DNA from: Paguma larvata
Lineage: Eukaryota; Chordata; Mammalia; Carnivora; Viverridae
Direction of reading: 5' to 3'
NCBI GenBank assembly: GCA_030068075.1
Contig: CM057826.1
Span: 74,745,312 to 74,809,311, forward strand
DNA length: 64,000 nucleotides
The first letter of the stretch is position 1. Each line of letters starts with the position of its first letter. The notes beneath the pieces are model-generated. The model ran no database searches. It saw nothing but the letters and a program-made list of their open reading frames with translations, and was not told the origin of the DNA. Of this stretch, positions 19,067 to 30,534 are shown piece by piece. The translations under genes and the position numbers were made by a program.

Positions 19067-21390
19067 AACAATTTTTATGTTGTTTTTCTATTAAAGAAAT
19101 TGCATGTGAAATTTTCAAAAAGGTGGAAGTCCAATAAAATACAATACAGAAATTATGTTTCCTTGAAGAAGATGTTTACATAAAAATATCATGAATTACT
19201 TAATATAAAGTCTATTTTCTAGTCACTATGGACCAATATATAAATCTGACTAAACAGAAGAATGAACGAATTGAGAAACGGGCTTTAAGTTGTTGTTTTT
19301 ATAAACATTCAAGCATGAAAATACTTGAAAGAAGAAAACTTGTATGAATCTACATATTGCTGTAAGAGATTATGGATACTATCATAAAAATAATGAATTC
19401 TATGATGTTAAAATATGTCAGGCTATTTTCTGATGATAATTTATTATGTGGAAACCCATTATATATTTGAACATGATATATAAAAATTGTATGATTTTTT
19501 TCGCAGTTTCAGTATTGCTTTAAAAATGTATTTATATATTTGTTACTACCTTGGCAAAGATGATCATCTTCAAATTTTAATTCACATAATACTACTCTGA
19601 ACTATACTATACTATAAAGATCAAAAGAAGTTGCTCAGTTTGGAATACTAATTGTGTGAAAAGTATTCATAACTAGTGACTTTGAAAAGAAGGAAATAAA
19701 TTCTGATAAACCAGTAATTTGTAAGTGATATAGTTCATCCAACTGTCTTCAACATATCAAACAATGCCAGACATGAACGATGTTAATTAGATTGAGTCAT
19801 CTTTGATCCTGATATTTTTCCATCATTCAGTAACGTAAAAATAATACTTTGAAAATTTTTTATTTATGAAGGTATTTTTATATAAGTAAACAGAACATGT
19901 TTTTTACTTTATAAATATTTAGACACATTACATTTGACTTTCAATGGTACCAATACTCTTGGTAGCACAGATGTTAGACACTAGGCAATATTTCAATCAG
20001 TAAGAGTTAACTCAGTAAAGATGGTAGTACATGAATAAGGGGGAGGATTTAAGAAATTAAAACAGCATGTATAATGGCCTGGAGTTATTTCATTTTTTTT
20101 AAATTGTTCTCATTAAAATAACTGAAAATATTTCAATACACTACAACATTACCTATGTGATAAAATACAGGGGCAGATTTAACAGTAGATGAATAGTTAA
20201 ACACTTTATGTTGTATACACACAATAAAATGCTACACGGGCACTAAAGATCAAATTTTTGAAGGCTGTTAAACTTAAAAGCATTTGCCTATGAATTTAAG
20301 TACACACTAAGATATAAAGCAAGATTTCCATCGTGATCTGGGTTACATCCCTGTTTTTGCTTTCTTGTTCATTCTGATGACTCTCTCAGGCCTCTGCCTC
20401 TTTTGTGATACTATCATTTTTATACATATAAAAAATAAGTAATACACTAAAATACAGGTGATTTAAAAATATGATTCCTTTATTCTTAGAGGCTTAAAAT
20501 ACCAACTCCTCCCACATATCTCAGCCATAATGGGAATATATAAAGTGTTCTATTAACTGGATTGTAATTTTGTATCAATGAGGGATAATCTGTTATACAT
20601 TTTATATCTCTCAGTGTCTAGCTCATTATTTAATTCAATCATGCCTCAAATAATGTTATTTTAAACATGAGTCCAATACTTATACACCATAAGAACTGAA
20701 CGTTCTTATTAGAATGAAATTAAAACAGGCACAATGAGCTAATGACAACAAAGGACGAACGGACTTACTTGAAAACTGCAGTTACCTTGGCTATGAAAAT
20801 GACAAACGACGAACGATATTGTGAAAGGAGCTGCAGGTTAAATTTTTTCCTCCAATTCTACTTGTGAATGTGGGAAGAACACCATCAGTATTTACTGTGT
20901 TACAGCAGATGGGAGGGCCAGTATGTATCTTAATATACATGCCTAATGACTCGCCATTTTCCTCACTGATGTGTAAGAAAACAGGAAACACAGGGGGGAT
21001 AAGTATGCCTAATTTGACAATCAGAAAGAATCACTTTCACCCATCCCCAAATGATGATATAGGTGGAAGGGCTTAGAAAAGCAAAAGTTAATCAGGATAA
21101 TCATGCCTGGAGACATTGCAGACTTCTGTGTTCCCTGCTTAAAGAATGTTAACAGGAAATTGGATCTATAGTATTTCCCATGTAATTAGACATAAGGGGC
21201 TTTTTGAATTAAGGTTTAGAGAGTTATATGTTTCCAGCATTCCTTTGTTTTCTACCTTCTCTGCCTATATTTCCCTCGGCAATATTTCAATAAGGAAATC
21301 ATAGACCTCTTCTGAAATGAGAAGTCTGTGGTGATTAGACAGAACACTTAGATAGGTAGACAGTGCTGCTGCAGAAAAAATTTTAACAAT
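19067..21390. other. Long unique AT-rich stretch
   Basis: No repeat family recognised over about 2.3 kb. Around 20,750-21,300 the sequence is less AT-biased and has no simple repeats. Overlapping frames there (20791-20991 minus, 20864-21076 plus) have no recognised domain. Confidence 0.45.
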
Positions 21391-21394
21391 TGCT

Positions 21395-21760
21395 TACTTA
21401 CTTGCTGCTGCATAACTAACTGCCCCAGATTTATTGGCCTAAAACAACCATCTCTTGGCCTGCAATTCTATGTGATGGACATTTGGTTCCAGGCCGGTAG
21501 GTTCCACATGGCTTCTCATGTTTATGAACTCAGTTTGGACTTTTGAATGAGGTGCTTCTGCTCTCTTCTGGGTAACTTTTCCAGAAGAATAGACTAGACT
21601 TCTTAATATAGAGGTAGTGCTTTGAGAGGGTAAACTCAATGTCCAAGCATTTACCAAGCCTCTGATTGAATCGTGCTTTTTGATAGTCCTTTGGTCAAAC
21701 AAAGTCACAATGACAAATCCACAATTAATGCTCAAGGAGACTTGAGCATTAAGGATGCTC
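21395..21760 (+). mobile_element. Ancient mammalian interspersed repeat, family not assigned
   Basis: Starts 'gctgcataactaactgcccc' then 'ttattggcctaaaacaacca'. This follows a dispersed mammalian repeat that reads roughly 'taacaaactaccccaaaac...ggcttaaaacaacaa'. Later words 'gacttcttaatatagaggt' and 'tcacaatgacaaatcca' also follow that repeat. I do not trust a family name from memory. Confidence 0.5.
21725..21752. repeat. Perfect inverted repeat, 12-bp arms, 4-base loop
   Basis: TTAATGCTCAAG, loop gaga, CTTGAGCATTAA. The arms match at all 12 positions, giving a stable stem-loop in either strand. It lies at the end of the ancient repeat. No terminator-like T-run follows, and function is unknown. 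Confidence 0.9.
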
Positions 21761-22145
21761 ATCAGGTGTAGGTACCAGCAGCAGGCTCTACAGTGGGGTT
21801 TTCAGCTGCATGGTCAAATGGCCTCAAACATCATAAATGGTTTGGAACTAGATAAACGTGATGCCTGCACAACACTGTGAACATACTGAATGCCAGTAAG
21901 TGCACAGTCTAAAACACTTAATTTTCTATTATATGAATTTCCCCTCATTAAAACACAGAGAAAGAGAAATATCCTAAGATGCTCCCTCAATTGAGAGAAT
22001 GTATACCACATATAATATACACGTAAGAGCAAATAAATGTACATATAAATACCAGAGATACTTATCATTCTTCATCAATAAATCATATAGTTATTTATCT
22101 ATGTATTAAAATGAACTTCCTGTAGACTTAAAAGGAATTCTTATC

Positions 22146-22703
22146 GTTTCAGGTCAGTCAGAGAAAGACAAAGAGCCAATGATTTCACGTGTATGTGAAA
22201 TTTAAGGAGCAAAACAAATGAGCAATGGGAAAGTTAAAAAAGAAGGCAAATCAAAGAATAGATTTTTTTTTTAGAGAGAGAGCTCATGAGTGAGGGAGAG
22301 GGGTAGGTAGGTAGAGAGAGAGAGAGAATACTAAGCAGGGTCCATGCTTAGTGCAGAGCCCAACATGGGCCTTGATCCCACAACACTAGAATCGTAACCT
22401 GGGCCAAAATCAAGAGTCAGACCCTCAAATGACTGAGTCACCCAGGTGCCCAATGAAAGAGATTCTTAGCTATAGAGACAAACTGATGGTTACCAGAAAG
22501 GAGGTGGGTGGGGGAATGGGTAAAATAGGTAATGGAGATTGAGGAGTGCACTTGCTGTGATGAGCACCAGGTGATGAGCACCAGGAGATGAATCAAGTGT
22601 GGAATCACTGCATTGCACACCTGAAACTAATATCAAGCTGTATGTTAACTGGAATTTAAAAAAATAAAATAGAATAAAAATGAAAACTTAAAAAGTAAAA
22701 AAG
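22146..22703 (+). mobile_element. L1 3' fragment split by an antisense SINE
   Basis: L1 words gtcagagaaagacaaagagc and later gacaaactgatggttaccag, then a 3' end with caagctgtatgttaactgga. The flanking duplication aattcttatc occurs at about 22136-22145 and 22705-22714. A small tandem duplication, gatgagcaccagg twice, lies at about 22560-22585. Confidence 0.82.
22263..22450 (-). mobile_element. Carnivore SINE, antisense, inside the L1
   Basis: T-run and gagagagagctcatgagtg at left, head complement gagtcacccaggtgccc at right. Contains short (GGTA) and (GA) expansions near 22305-22325. Confidence 0.88.
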
Positions 22704-22984
22704 AAATTCTTATCAGTGAAAATTATGTACTTTAACAGAAAAAGAACAAATCATGTTAGATGGGTCTCTTTTACAACCTTTTTTTATAGATTGTTAAACT
22801 TTACCTCTTTCGCATTTCTTGGGCTTTTTTCACATTTATTAATTGAAAAATTCTTCAGAAGAGACAAAATTTGATATATTAACAGAAGAAGAAACACAAT
22901 ACTGACTTATTTTACTTCAAATAAATATTTCTACTTTATCATTTTCAATAAAACAGATCTCTAATCCTCTCAGAGGTAAGTTTC

Positions 22985-23445
22985 AAGCAAAAAAAAAATC
23001 CAATTAAAAACTGGGCAGAAGTTATGAACAGACATTTTTCCAAAGAAGACATACAAATGGTCAGGTACATGAAAAGATACTCAACATCATTAATCATAAG
23101 GGAAATGCAACTCAAATCCAGTATGAGCTATGACCTTACACCTGTTTGACTATTATCAAAAAGACAACTAATGTTGGTAAAAATAGAGACTAGGAACCTT
23201 CATGCACTGTTGGGGGGGGGATATTGGTGCCACCACTATGGAAAATAGTATAGAGATTCCCCCCAAAATTAAGGAATGCAATTACTATATGATCCCACAA
23301 TCCCACCTCTGGCTATCCATTCAAAGAATACAAAAAGACCATTCCAAAGAGTTATCTGCGCCTCTATGTTCAACAGTATTTGCAATAGTCAAGATATACA
23401 AACAACCAGAGTGTCCATTAGTGGGTGAATGGATAAAGAAGTCAT

Positions 23446-23487
<42 letters not shown>

Positions 23488-24055
23488 CATATATATACAT
23501 ATATATGTATGTATATATATACACAATGGATAATTATCAGCAATAAAGATTGAAAGCTTGCCATTTACAACATGGATGGACCATGTTTAGAATATTATGC
23601 TAAGTCAAATAGAGAAAGACAAAGACCATATGATTTCAATGATATATGGAATCTAAAAAAACAAAACATATGAACAAACAAAACTTATAGATAGGGAGAA
23701 AAGAGCAGTGGTTGCTGGAAGAAGTGAAGTTGGGGTCTGGCCAAAAACGGTGAGGGAGTTTGGAAGTACAGACTTCCATTGTGAAACCTGAAGTTCATCG
23801 GGATTTTGTACAACGCACGGGGACTATACTCAGTGGTATTGTAGAGCTTATTTTAAGGTTTCCAGGAGAGTTGACCTTGACAGTTCTCATCACAAGAAAA
23901 AAACCTTTAATTTTTTATGGCGACAATGGTCACTAGACTAATTGCAGTGATCATTTCACAGTATAAACAAGTGTTGAATCATTACATTGTATATCTGAAA
24001 TTAATACAATGTTGCATGTCAATATTATCTCAATATAGAAAAGAAACCAAAATTA
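22985..24055 (+). mobile_element. Old L1 3' fragment (~1.1 kb)
   Basis: Begins in the late ORF2 region (ccaattaaaaactgggcaga, ccaaagaagacatacaaatg) and runs to the 3' end (atcattacattgtatatctg). It is old, with many frame breaks. The 114-residue frame at 23202-23546 mixes a stretch of degraded ORF2 (VGEWIKK) with translated CA/TA repeat, so it is not a gene. Confidence 0.85.
23451..23525. repeat. (CA)n(TA)n compound microsatellite in L1
   Basis: About 12 CA units pass into TATATACA/TATG units. It replaces the short 'tatatatacaca' word that L1 carries before 'atggaatact'. Expected to be polymorphic. Confidence 0.93.
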
Positions 24056-24059
24056 ATCA

Positions 24060-24890
24060 GTTCTTTGGTTCAAATGCCTGTCATTTTTGTTTTCTGTTCT
24101 GTGCACGTTGTGACATTTTTATTATACAATGAATCACTTCTTAATACAAAGTCTGTTTCATTGTTTCCTTTAATTAGAACCATTTTCCAATTTAAAGGGA
24201 GAGTGATATTTTTAATATACTTTTTTCCTTTCAAAGGCTGTATTATTCTGCTTGTGGTTATTTAAAGTTAGGGTGAATTAGAATCTGTTCAGTCATATGA
24301 TCGTTCTTTAAGCTTGAAACTTTTCTGCTACTTTCTTGAGTCTTTAGGAATGCCTTTAGGACTATTTAGAACTCTGGAGGAATTTTTTTTACCCTATTAT
24401 CATAAATCAAGAGTACTTAAATCAAATAGAATACCAAATACAGCTAGTATTTATGATCAGTTTATTTTTTAATAATCCATTCATCTAATAGAATATATTA
24501 AAATAATTTTTGAAAGATACTTTTGCATCAATATGAATAAGTTAACTAATTTTCATATGTCTAAATTATTAGTGAAAATTGAACTTAACTACAACCACAA
24601 GCATGCTCTAAAAATTCATGTAATTCCAAAGTCCTAATTATAGTTCCTCATTATTTGAGGCTGAAGCCTGACACAAAAGAATGTTAAAAATTAAATGTAA
24701 CCTTAACTGAGATAGAGATGATTTTAATAAGTCTTATTTCTATTTTATAGCTTAGCTAGAAGGAGTAACTTAAATAGATATATAAAATCAATGTTGATGT
24801 ATGTCTGCATTTATTTACATAAAAATATGCCTATGGCATATTACTGAGTGAAAAAGCAGGTGTATTCCTTCTTGAAAATACATGGCATGA
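24060..24890. other. Unique AT-rich sequence, nothing recognised
   Basis: No repeat or credible coding frame seen. The two overlapping short frames at 23917-24265 partly translate the L1 tail. Confidence 0.4.
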
Positions 24891-24894
24891 ACTA

Positions 24895-25345
24895 GGTTTA
24901 TTGGTCAGGATCCAGTTAGGAGATGGGAAACCAGTCTATGTGAGGAATGAGGGGTCCAAAGTAACAATTTATTATAAAGGATATAATGCCTGAAAGAACA
25001 CAAGGAAGATGATGGTGTTGCCCAGAAACCAGGAGTTCCCACTACCCAGACTAAATCCCCAAGTTCACTGTTGATGCTTTTAGAGGTATGTACTAAGCAG
25101 TAGCTTCTATTCTCCCATTACTGCTGCTGCCTGGGTCCCACATTCACTTATAGGTGACTCTGAGGCTGGAGCCACAGGCAGAATGGCTTCCACCCTCCCA
25201 CCGGGTGTCTTGCCTCTGTCCAGAGACACCTATTGGCAGGACCTATGCAAAATCCAACTGCAACAGAGTTTTAAAAATGTAATTTTCAGGTTTCCAGTTC
25301 CTTGTAATAGTCAACACAAAAGCATGGGAACAGGGGTGAGTACTA
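24895..25345 (+). mobile_element. Possible ancient LTR-like repeat
   Basis: Words such as gatccagttaggagatggg, caatttattataaagg, ctgtccagagacacctattg and aatccaactgcaacagag resemble a dispersed mammalian repeat known to me only by pattern. It is less AT-rich than its neighbours. The 100-residue frame at 25183-25485 covers part of it and has no domain. It could instead be unique sequence. Confidence 0.3.
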
Positions 25346-25547
25346 ACAAATATGGGGAGAAAAAGGTTTCTGAATCATGTCCTCATGGAAAGCTTAGTTT
25401 TCTGAGAAAAGACATTTATTTGAGAAAAAAATGTAGTATTTTATCTGTTGCAGCTGCTGTGAAGGAGAGGTACCCGGTCCTTTAAGACTAAAAAGTATTG
25501 GGAATTTGCGTAGAAAGGGAGGACAGGAAGGTTTCTCTGAGAACAAA

Positions 25548-25580
25548 TAAAACAAAACAAAAACAAAACAAAACAAAAAC
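25548..25580. repeat. (AAAAC)n simple repeat
   Basis: About six AAAAC/AAAC units, possibly the remains of a retrocopy tail. Confidence 0.85.
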
Positions 25581-25599
25581 TGATAATTTACCTGATATA

Positions 25600-26048
25600 T
25601 AAACATGTCACTTATGTTAACTTCAAGAAAAATTAAGGTAGAAATATCTCAGATATAGGAATTCCCATAGTATGAATATACAAGGTACCATTAGAAAGCC
25701 ACTGTGAATATATCAGAGGGCCAAAGGAGAGGGGAAAATGAATGGAAGTTACTAAGTAGATAGGTTATAAAATAATACATAGAATAAAATCCCTTTTATG
25801 TGAAATAGCATACCAGTACCTATATCGGTTTATATACATAGAGATATGCTTTCTGAGCTATTTTTTTTTACTAATGAATACACATACATTTTTATCACAG
25901 TACTATCGAAGCACAAACAAAATCACTGAATGGATATTTCTAGAAAATCTGCAGTCAATAAAAGATGACCTAATGTAAGCACTGCCATATATATGTGAGA
26001 AATTAGGGAGTTTATTTTGAATGACTATTTAGAAAGCAGTATCTTTCC
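25600..26048. other. Unique AT-rich sequence, nothing recognised
   Basis: No repeat or open frame of interest. Confidence 0.4.
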
Positions 26049-26066
26049 AGACAGGACTAAACTCTT

Positions 26067-26279
26067 TTTTTTTTTTAATGTTTATTTATTTTTGAGAGAG
26101 AGAAGACAGAGTGTGAGCAGGGGAGGGGTAGATAGAGAGGGAGACACAGAATCCAAAGCAGGCTCCAGGCTCCGAGCTGTCAGCACAGAGCCCAACATGG
26201 GGCTCGAACTCATGAACCCTGAGATCATGACCCGAGCCAAAGTCGGACGCTTAACCGACTGAGTCACCCAGGCGCCCCA
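26067..26279 (-). mobile_element. Youngest-looking SINE, antisense, perfect 18-bp TSD
   Basis: Near-consensus body with a long T-run (tail complement) and head complement gagtcacccaggcgccc. The 18-bp duplication agacaggactaaactctt is identical at 26049-26066 and 26280-26297. An uninterrupted tail and perfect duplication suggest recent insertion, possibly polymorphic within felids. Confidence 0.97.
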
Positions 26280-26297
26280 AGACAGGACTAAACTCTT

Positions 26298-27345
26298 AAG
26301 TTCCTTTCTTTCTTGGCTCAAATGCTGTTTAATGAGAGGTTTGTTATCCAGAGACATAAGTTATATACTATTGATAAATAATATATACAACTAAAATTCA
26401 AAGATGCAACTACAGTCAGAGTAGATTCCTGAACTCCTAGACACTCGTTTCTGAAAACTCATTCCTGTGTAATCAATCTATGCTCCAAAAGTATAAAAAA
26501 TATCATGTTATGGGAAGCATCTTGAAGGGAATAAATATTACTTACAGCAATGCTGACCAAAAAAGTATTGCAATGTTTCCACAGTACACTGGTAAAATAG
26601 GATGTTAACAATTTTTCCTTAAGAAAAAATCTGGTCAAAGAATATAACTTTAAGTTTTTCTTTACTCGAAAACTTTTTCTTTAAAATGCTAATATAGTAA
26701 AGAGCATTTACATCTGTAAGAGAGAGAGGTAATACATAGCATTTCTAAACTCCGTTTGGCAATAGGTCCTGTTTTTAAATTAGCATCCTGCATTGCTGAT
26801 GTTCTATAAAACATACGGAAAATAGTATTGGAGAGATGAAGTTTAAAAATATTTCATCAATAGTCAAGTCATCCCTATATATGTACATGTATGTGAGCTT
26901 CAAGAAATCTATAAACTTCAAATTTTACACAAAGAGGAACAACGTTAATCCGATTTGAATGACTTAGCCATTTGATTCATTCTTTCTTTCAGTCAATCAG
27001 TTAGAAACTATTTTTTGAGAGCTCACTCTTATCCCAAGTCCTGTTCTGCATCCCAGAGACCTGATTTGTGTAACTCATCCTCAAGTAAGAGAATCGAACT
27101 TTTACATGATAGAACTCATGACAAGGCCTGATATTTTGTCTAAAAATATATACTTTTCTCTCATTATAAAACTGGTACAAATCTATTGTAAAAAAGTGTA
27201 TCCAATACTGGGAAGTAGAAACAAGGGAAGAGTCACCCATAATTTTATCACACATGAAATCATCTTAATTTTTTCATTTATGTATGTATGTGTGCATTTA
27301 TGTGTAAAATATTCGTGACCTTCTATGCATATTTTTATACCTTTT
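26298..27345. other. Unique AT-rich sequence, nothing recognised
   Basis: Short overlapping frames at 27001-27318 on both strands lack domains. No repeat recognised. Confidence 0.4.
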
Positions 27346-27349
27346 TTCA

Positions 27350-27610
27350 GTTAGAAGCAGAATAATACAAGAGTACAGAACCTGAGATCAAGGTTTCTGG
27401 GTTCAAATTCCAACTCTCCTGTTCTAATGACGTAAGCTCAAGCAGTTTATGTAACATCGTTTTCTCTTGGTGTTATCCACTATAAAATAGGAATGATAAT
27501 AGTACTCACTGTATTTTATTAGTATGAGAATTAGAAAATTACATAAATGTTTGGAATGGTGTTTTAAACATAGTGAGCATTCAATATACACTAGCTACTA
27601 ATTAAATACT
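27350..27610 (+). mobile_element. MIR SINE, sense, near full length
   Basis: Sense order is kept: 'tttctgggttcaaattccaa', 'taagctcaagcagtttatgt', 'ataaaataggaatgataata' and 'tagtgagcattcaatataca'. This is one of the clearest ancient SINEs in the window. Confidence 0.8.
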
Positions 27611-27659
27611 AAAACATATCGTTTCTACAACAATATTAAAACTTTTTGCGAATGTCTTT

Positions 27660-27830
27660 TAAGTTTTTTACTTTTATTTTAATTCCAATGTAGTTAACAT
27701 ATGGTGTTATAGTAGTTTCATGTGTACAATATAGGGATTCAACAATTCTACACATTTCTCAGGGCTCATTGTGTTAAGTGTACCCTTAAGCGTTTTTCAC
27801 CCACGGCCCCGCACCACACAACATTACATT
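27660..27830 (-). mobile_element. L1 3' end, antisense
   Basis: The reverse complement of the carnivore L1 3' end: aattccaatgtagttaacat, 'tgtgtacaatatagggattc' and 'tcagggctcattgtgttaag'. Confidence 0.8.
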
Positions 27831-27939
27831 AGGTTGATATTATATCAGTGTATAATTAGATTAGTTCCATGCTTTCCTTATTATTAAGAGCACTAAAATA
27901 AAAATATTTCTGAATAAATAATTTATTTTCTTTTTAATT

Positions 27940-28290
27940 ACCTTAAAGATACACTATCAGAACAGGACCTGTGGTTCAAAGTGGATGTAGACTTTGAAAG
28001 ATATTTTTAGGAAAACAAAATGGTCTCTATTAAGGTTGTACCAACTTATATTTCTTCAAAACTACATAAGGAGATTCTTTTCACAATGCTGAGTATTTTA
28101 ATCTCCAAACACCTGCCAGATAAGGAAAAATAATACTGCTTTAGTTTTTGTTTTTGTTTTTACCAGTGATTATGAACATTAGGTATCCTTAGTTACTTGG
28201 GTTATCTCGTTGAACAACAATTCTTTGTCAGGAATTGGGCAGAGAGTGGTTAGCAAAGCAAACCCAATCCCTGGAACCCTGGGGGCTCTT
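27940..28290 (-). mobile_element. Possible old L1 ORF2 fragment, antisense
   Basis: Weak antisense L1 matches: ttgtaccaacttatatttct, then 'gattatgaacattaggtatc'. These follow the usual 'gtaccaatttacattccc' and 'agtgatgttgaacatctt' antisense words. A short (GTTTTT)n lies at 28143-28162. Confidence 0.4.
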
Positions 28291-28299
28291 CATCTTTTC

Positions 28300-30330
28300 T
28301 TTATTGATTTCTATAAACTCTTCATACTGCACTGTAGCATCTTGAGCAGTGTTTAAGCTGTGTTGAATAGTTGCTGAGTGACAGATTACATAAAACCTTT
28401 TTTATCAAGTTTACTATATATCTACCAATGTGTCCTTTCTTCCTTTGACTCAAATAAATTCCTTGAGTACTACTTAAACTGCTACGTTCAAAATTCATTA
28501 CTTTCTAACATTTACTTGATTCCTATCTGATTTCAAATTGTGGAAGATCTGAAATTTAGAGAGAAAGCATACAAAGGCTATTAAAATTATCCATACATGT
28601 TACCCAGTAGTAAATGAAATTATAATTGTGTGTATAAATACCTGTATTTATTTATATACATATGTACCTATGTGTACACAAATCAATAAAAAAATAAAGA
28701 TACAATAATTTAATGAATGGTTCATGTCGATTAAAACATTAAAAGGAATTGCTAGAAGTTGCCAACTACTAAAAAAACAGTTTTCTTCATGAGAATTTAC
28801 CCCCACAATTCTGGGTCTGTTGTTGTCTTATGTACTTGAAATCTTGCAACCTATATTTATTATTTACTTTGGATAGAAGATAAACATTTTCTGCTTATGG
28901 GAATTACCACCAATCACTAAATGAGCAGGTTAATGTATGAAACAAATATTGAGTTGTCAAGGATAGAACAAATAAACAGTCGTTACTTGTTTGTATGCAT
29001 ATCAAGGACTAAAGTTTAGTGGCTTTTAATTTCTTTAATTCTGCCTCCCATTTGAGAAGCTGATTTTTTCTCCATTTGAATTGAGATAGATTCTTTTATT
29101 AATTAGAACAAATTTTTAAGCTTTCTCTTAACTATTTATAAACATTTAAGATTCTAATAAAACTGTAAAAGTTTTTAAATGATCTGTCCCATTAATATCA
29201 ACGAAGTAAAATCAGAGCATTTGTTGAAATGACGATTTTTCCGAAGACTGTTTTTCTTTTTTCTTCTTTCTTTCCCTCTTCCAGGATGGTTTGCTTTAAA
29301 TATTATTTTTGCTGCCCTGACATACATATGTGAACAAACATCTCCACTGGAAAAAAATTAATGTATATCCATTTCAGCCAAAGTTACAGTAGACTTTACC
29401 TCAATAAAAAGCATTCTTGTTTGGTTCACTCATTTTCAAAAGAAGAAAATGGTAAAAGGGTAAGAATATCAGGGAATAAAAATGGATATAATCTGTGCAA
29501 CCAGCCTTTTCAAGTAGGTCAAATTTTATGAACACTGGAATGAGGTTTCTACAAACATTCATATACATTTATTACAAATACAGTAATATGACAAAAAATT
29601 TTCATATATCCAAGAATCAGTAGCTTAACAGCACTAATTTATAAGAAAAGCTTACTATCATTGTCATTGTTTTTTACTACAACATGAAATGATTAAACTG
29701 TGAATATTTTCACAAACCCTTTTCTGAGGAAGATGATAGTTTTGTTAACACAAATAGAAATAAACTGAGGTTGGTGATACAACCACCTTTGTTCTGTATG
29801 CTGAATATTTCAGTCAGCACTCTTTAGAAGTCATGATTTACTTTAAGAAATATTTTAAGGAAATGTATGAAGGCTCGATGTGCCTAGAAAATCTTAAGGA
29901 ATACAAAAAATGAAATTTTATCTTCCTTTCTTTTTGTATCCTCTGGTAAAATTTCATTAACATCTACCCAAATTTCAGAAAGTAGATTTTCTATTGGTAT
30001 TCCAGACTATAGTCTTCCTTTTCTCAAAGCTTCTCAAAACGAAGCTGAAATGTGCTAAATGGATTCTGACATATCTTCCTTTATAGATATATAAATTGAC
30101 AGAAACTGTTAGAAAGATTTCACTGGAGAATAAATTAATTTTACCAGCGAAAGGATAAAAAAAAACATGCACTCAAGAAATATAGTGATCTTGACACAAG
30201 ATCTGAATGAGAACTATAACAAAATGTTTTCTTTTTAACTGGAAAAGAAAAAGAGATGTTTAATATAACCTTATCAAAGTTCACGCAAAAGCTAAAAAAT
30301 ATATATATTCCTGAAAATAATGTAGATTAA
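28300..30330. other. Long unique AT-rich stretch
   Basis: About 2 kb with no recognised repeat and no credible coding frame. Confidence 0.45.
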
Positions 30331-30332
30331 TC

Positions 30333-30534
30333 TTTTTTTAAGTTTATTTATTCCGAGAGAGAGAGAGAGAACAGAGGAGGGGCAGAGAGAGAGGGAGACA
30401 GAGAGAATCCCAACCAGGCTCCACACCATCGGCACAGAGCCCAGTGTGGGGCTCCAACTCACCAACTGTGAGATTATTACCTGAACTGAAAACAAGAGTC
30501 AGATGCTTAACCACCTGAACCACCCAGGCACCCC
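30333..30534 (-). mobile_element. Carnivore SINE, antisense, older type
   Basis: GA-rich body at left, head complement gaaccacccaggcacccc at right. Carries the 'caagagtcagatgcttaacc' variant seen in older copies. Flanks tagattaatctt and tgatgaatctta form a weak duplication. Confidence 0.9.
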
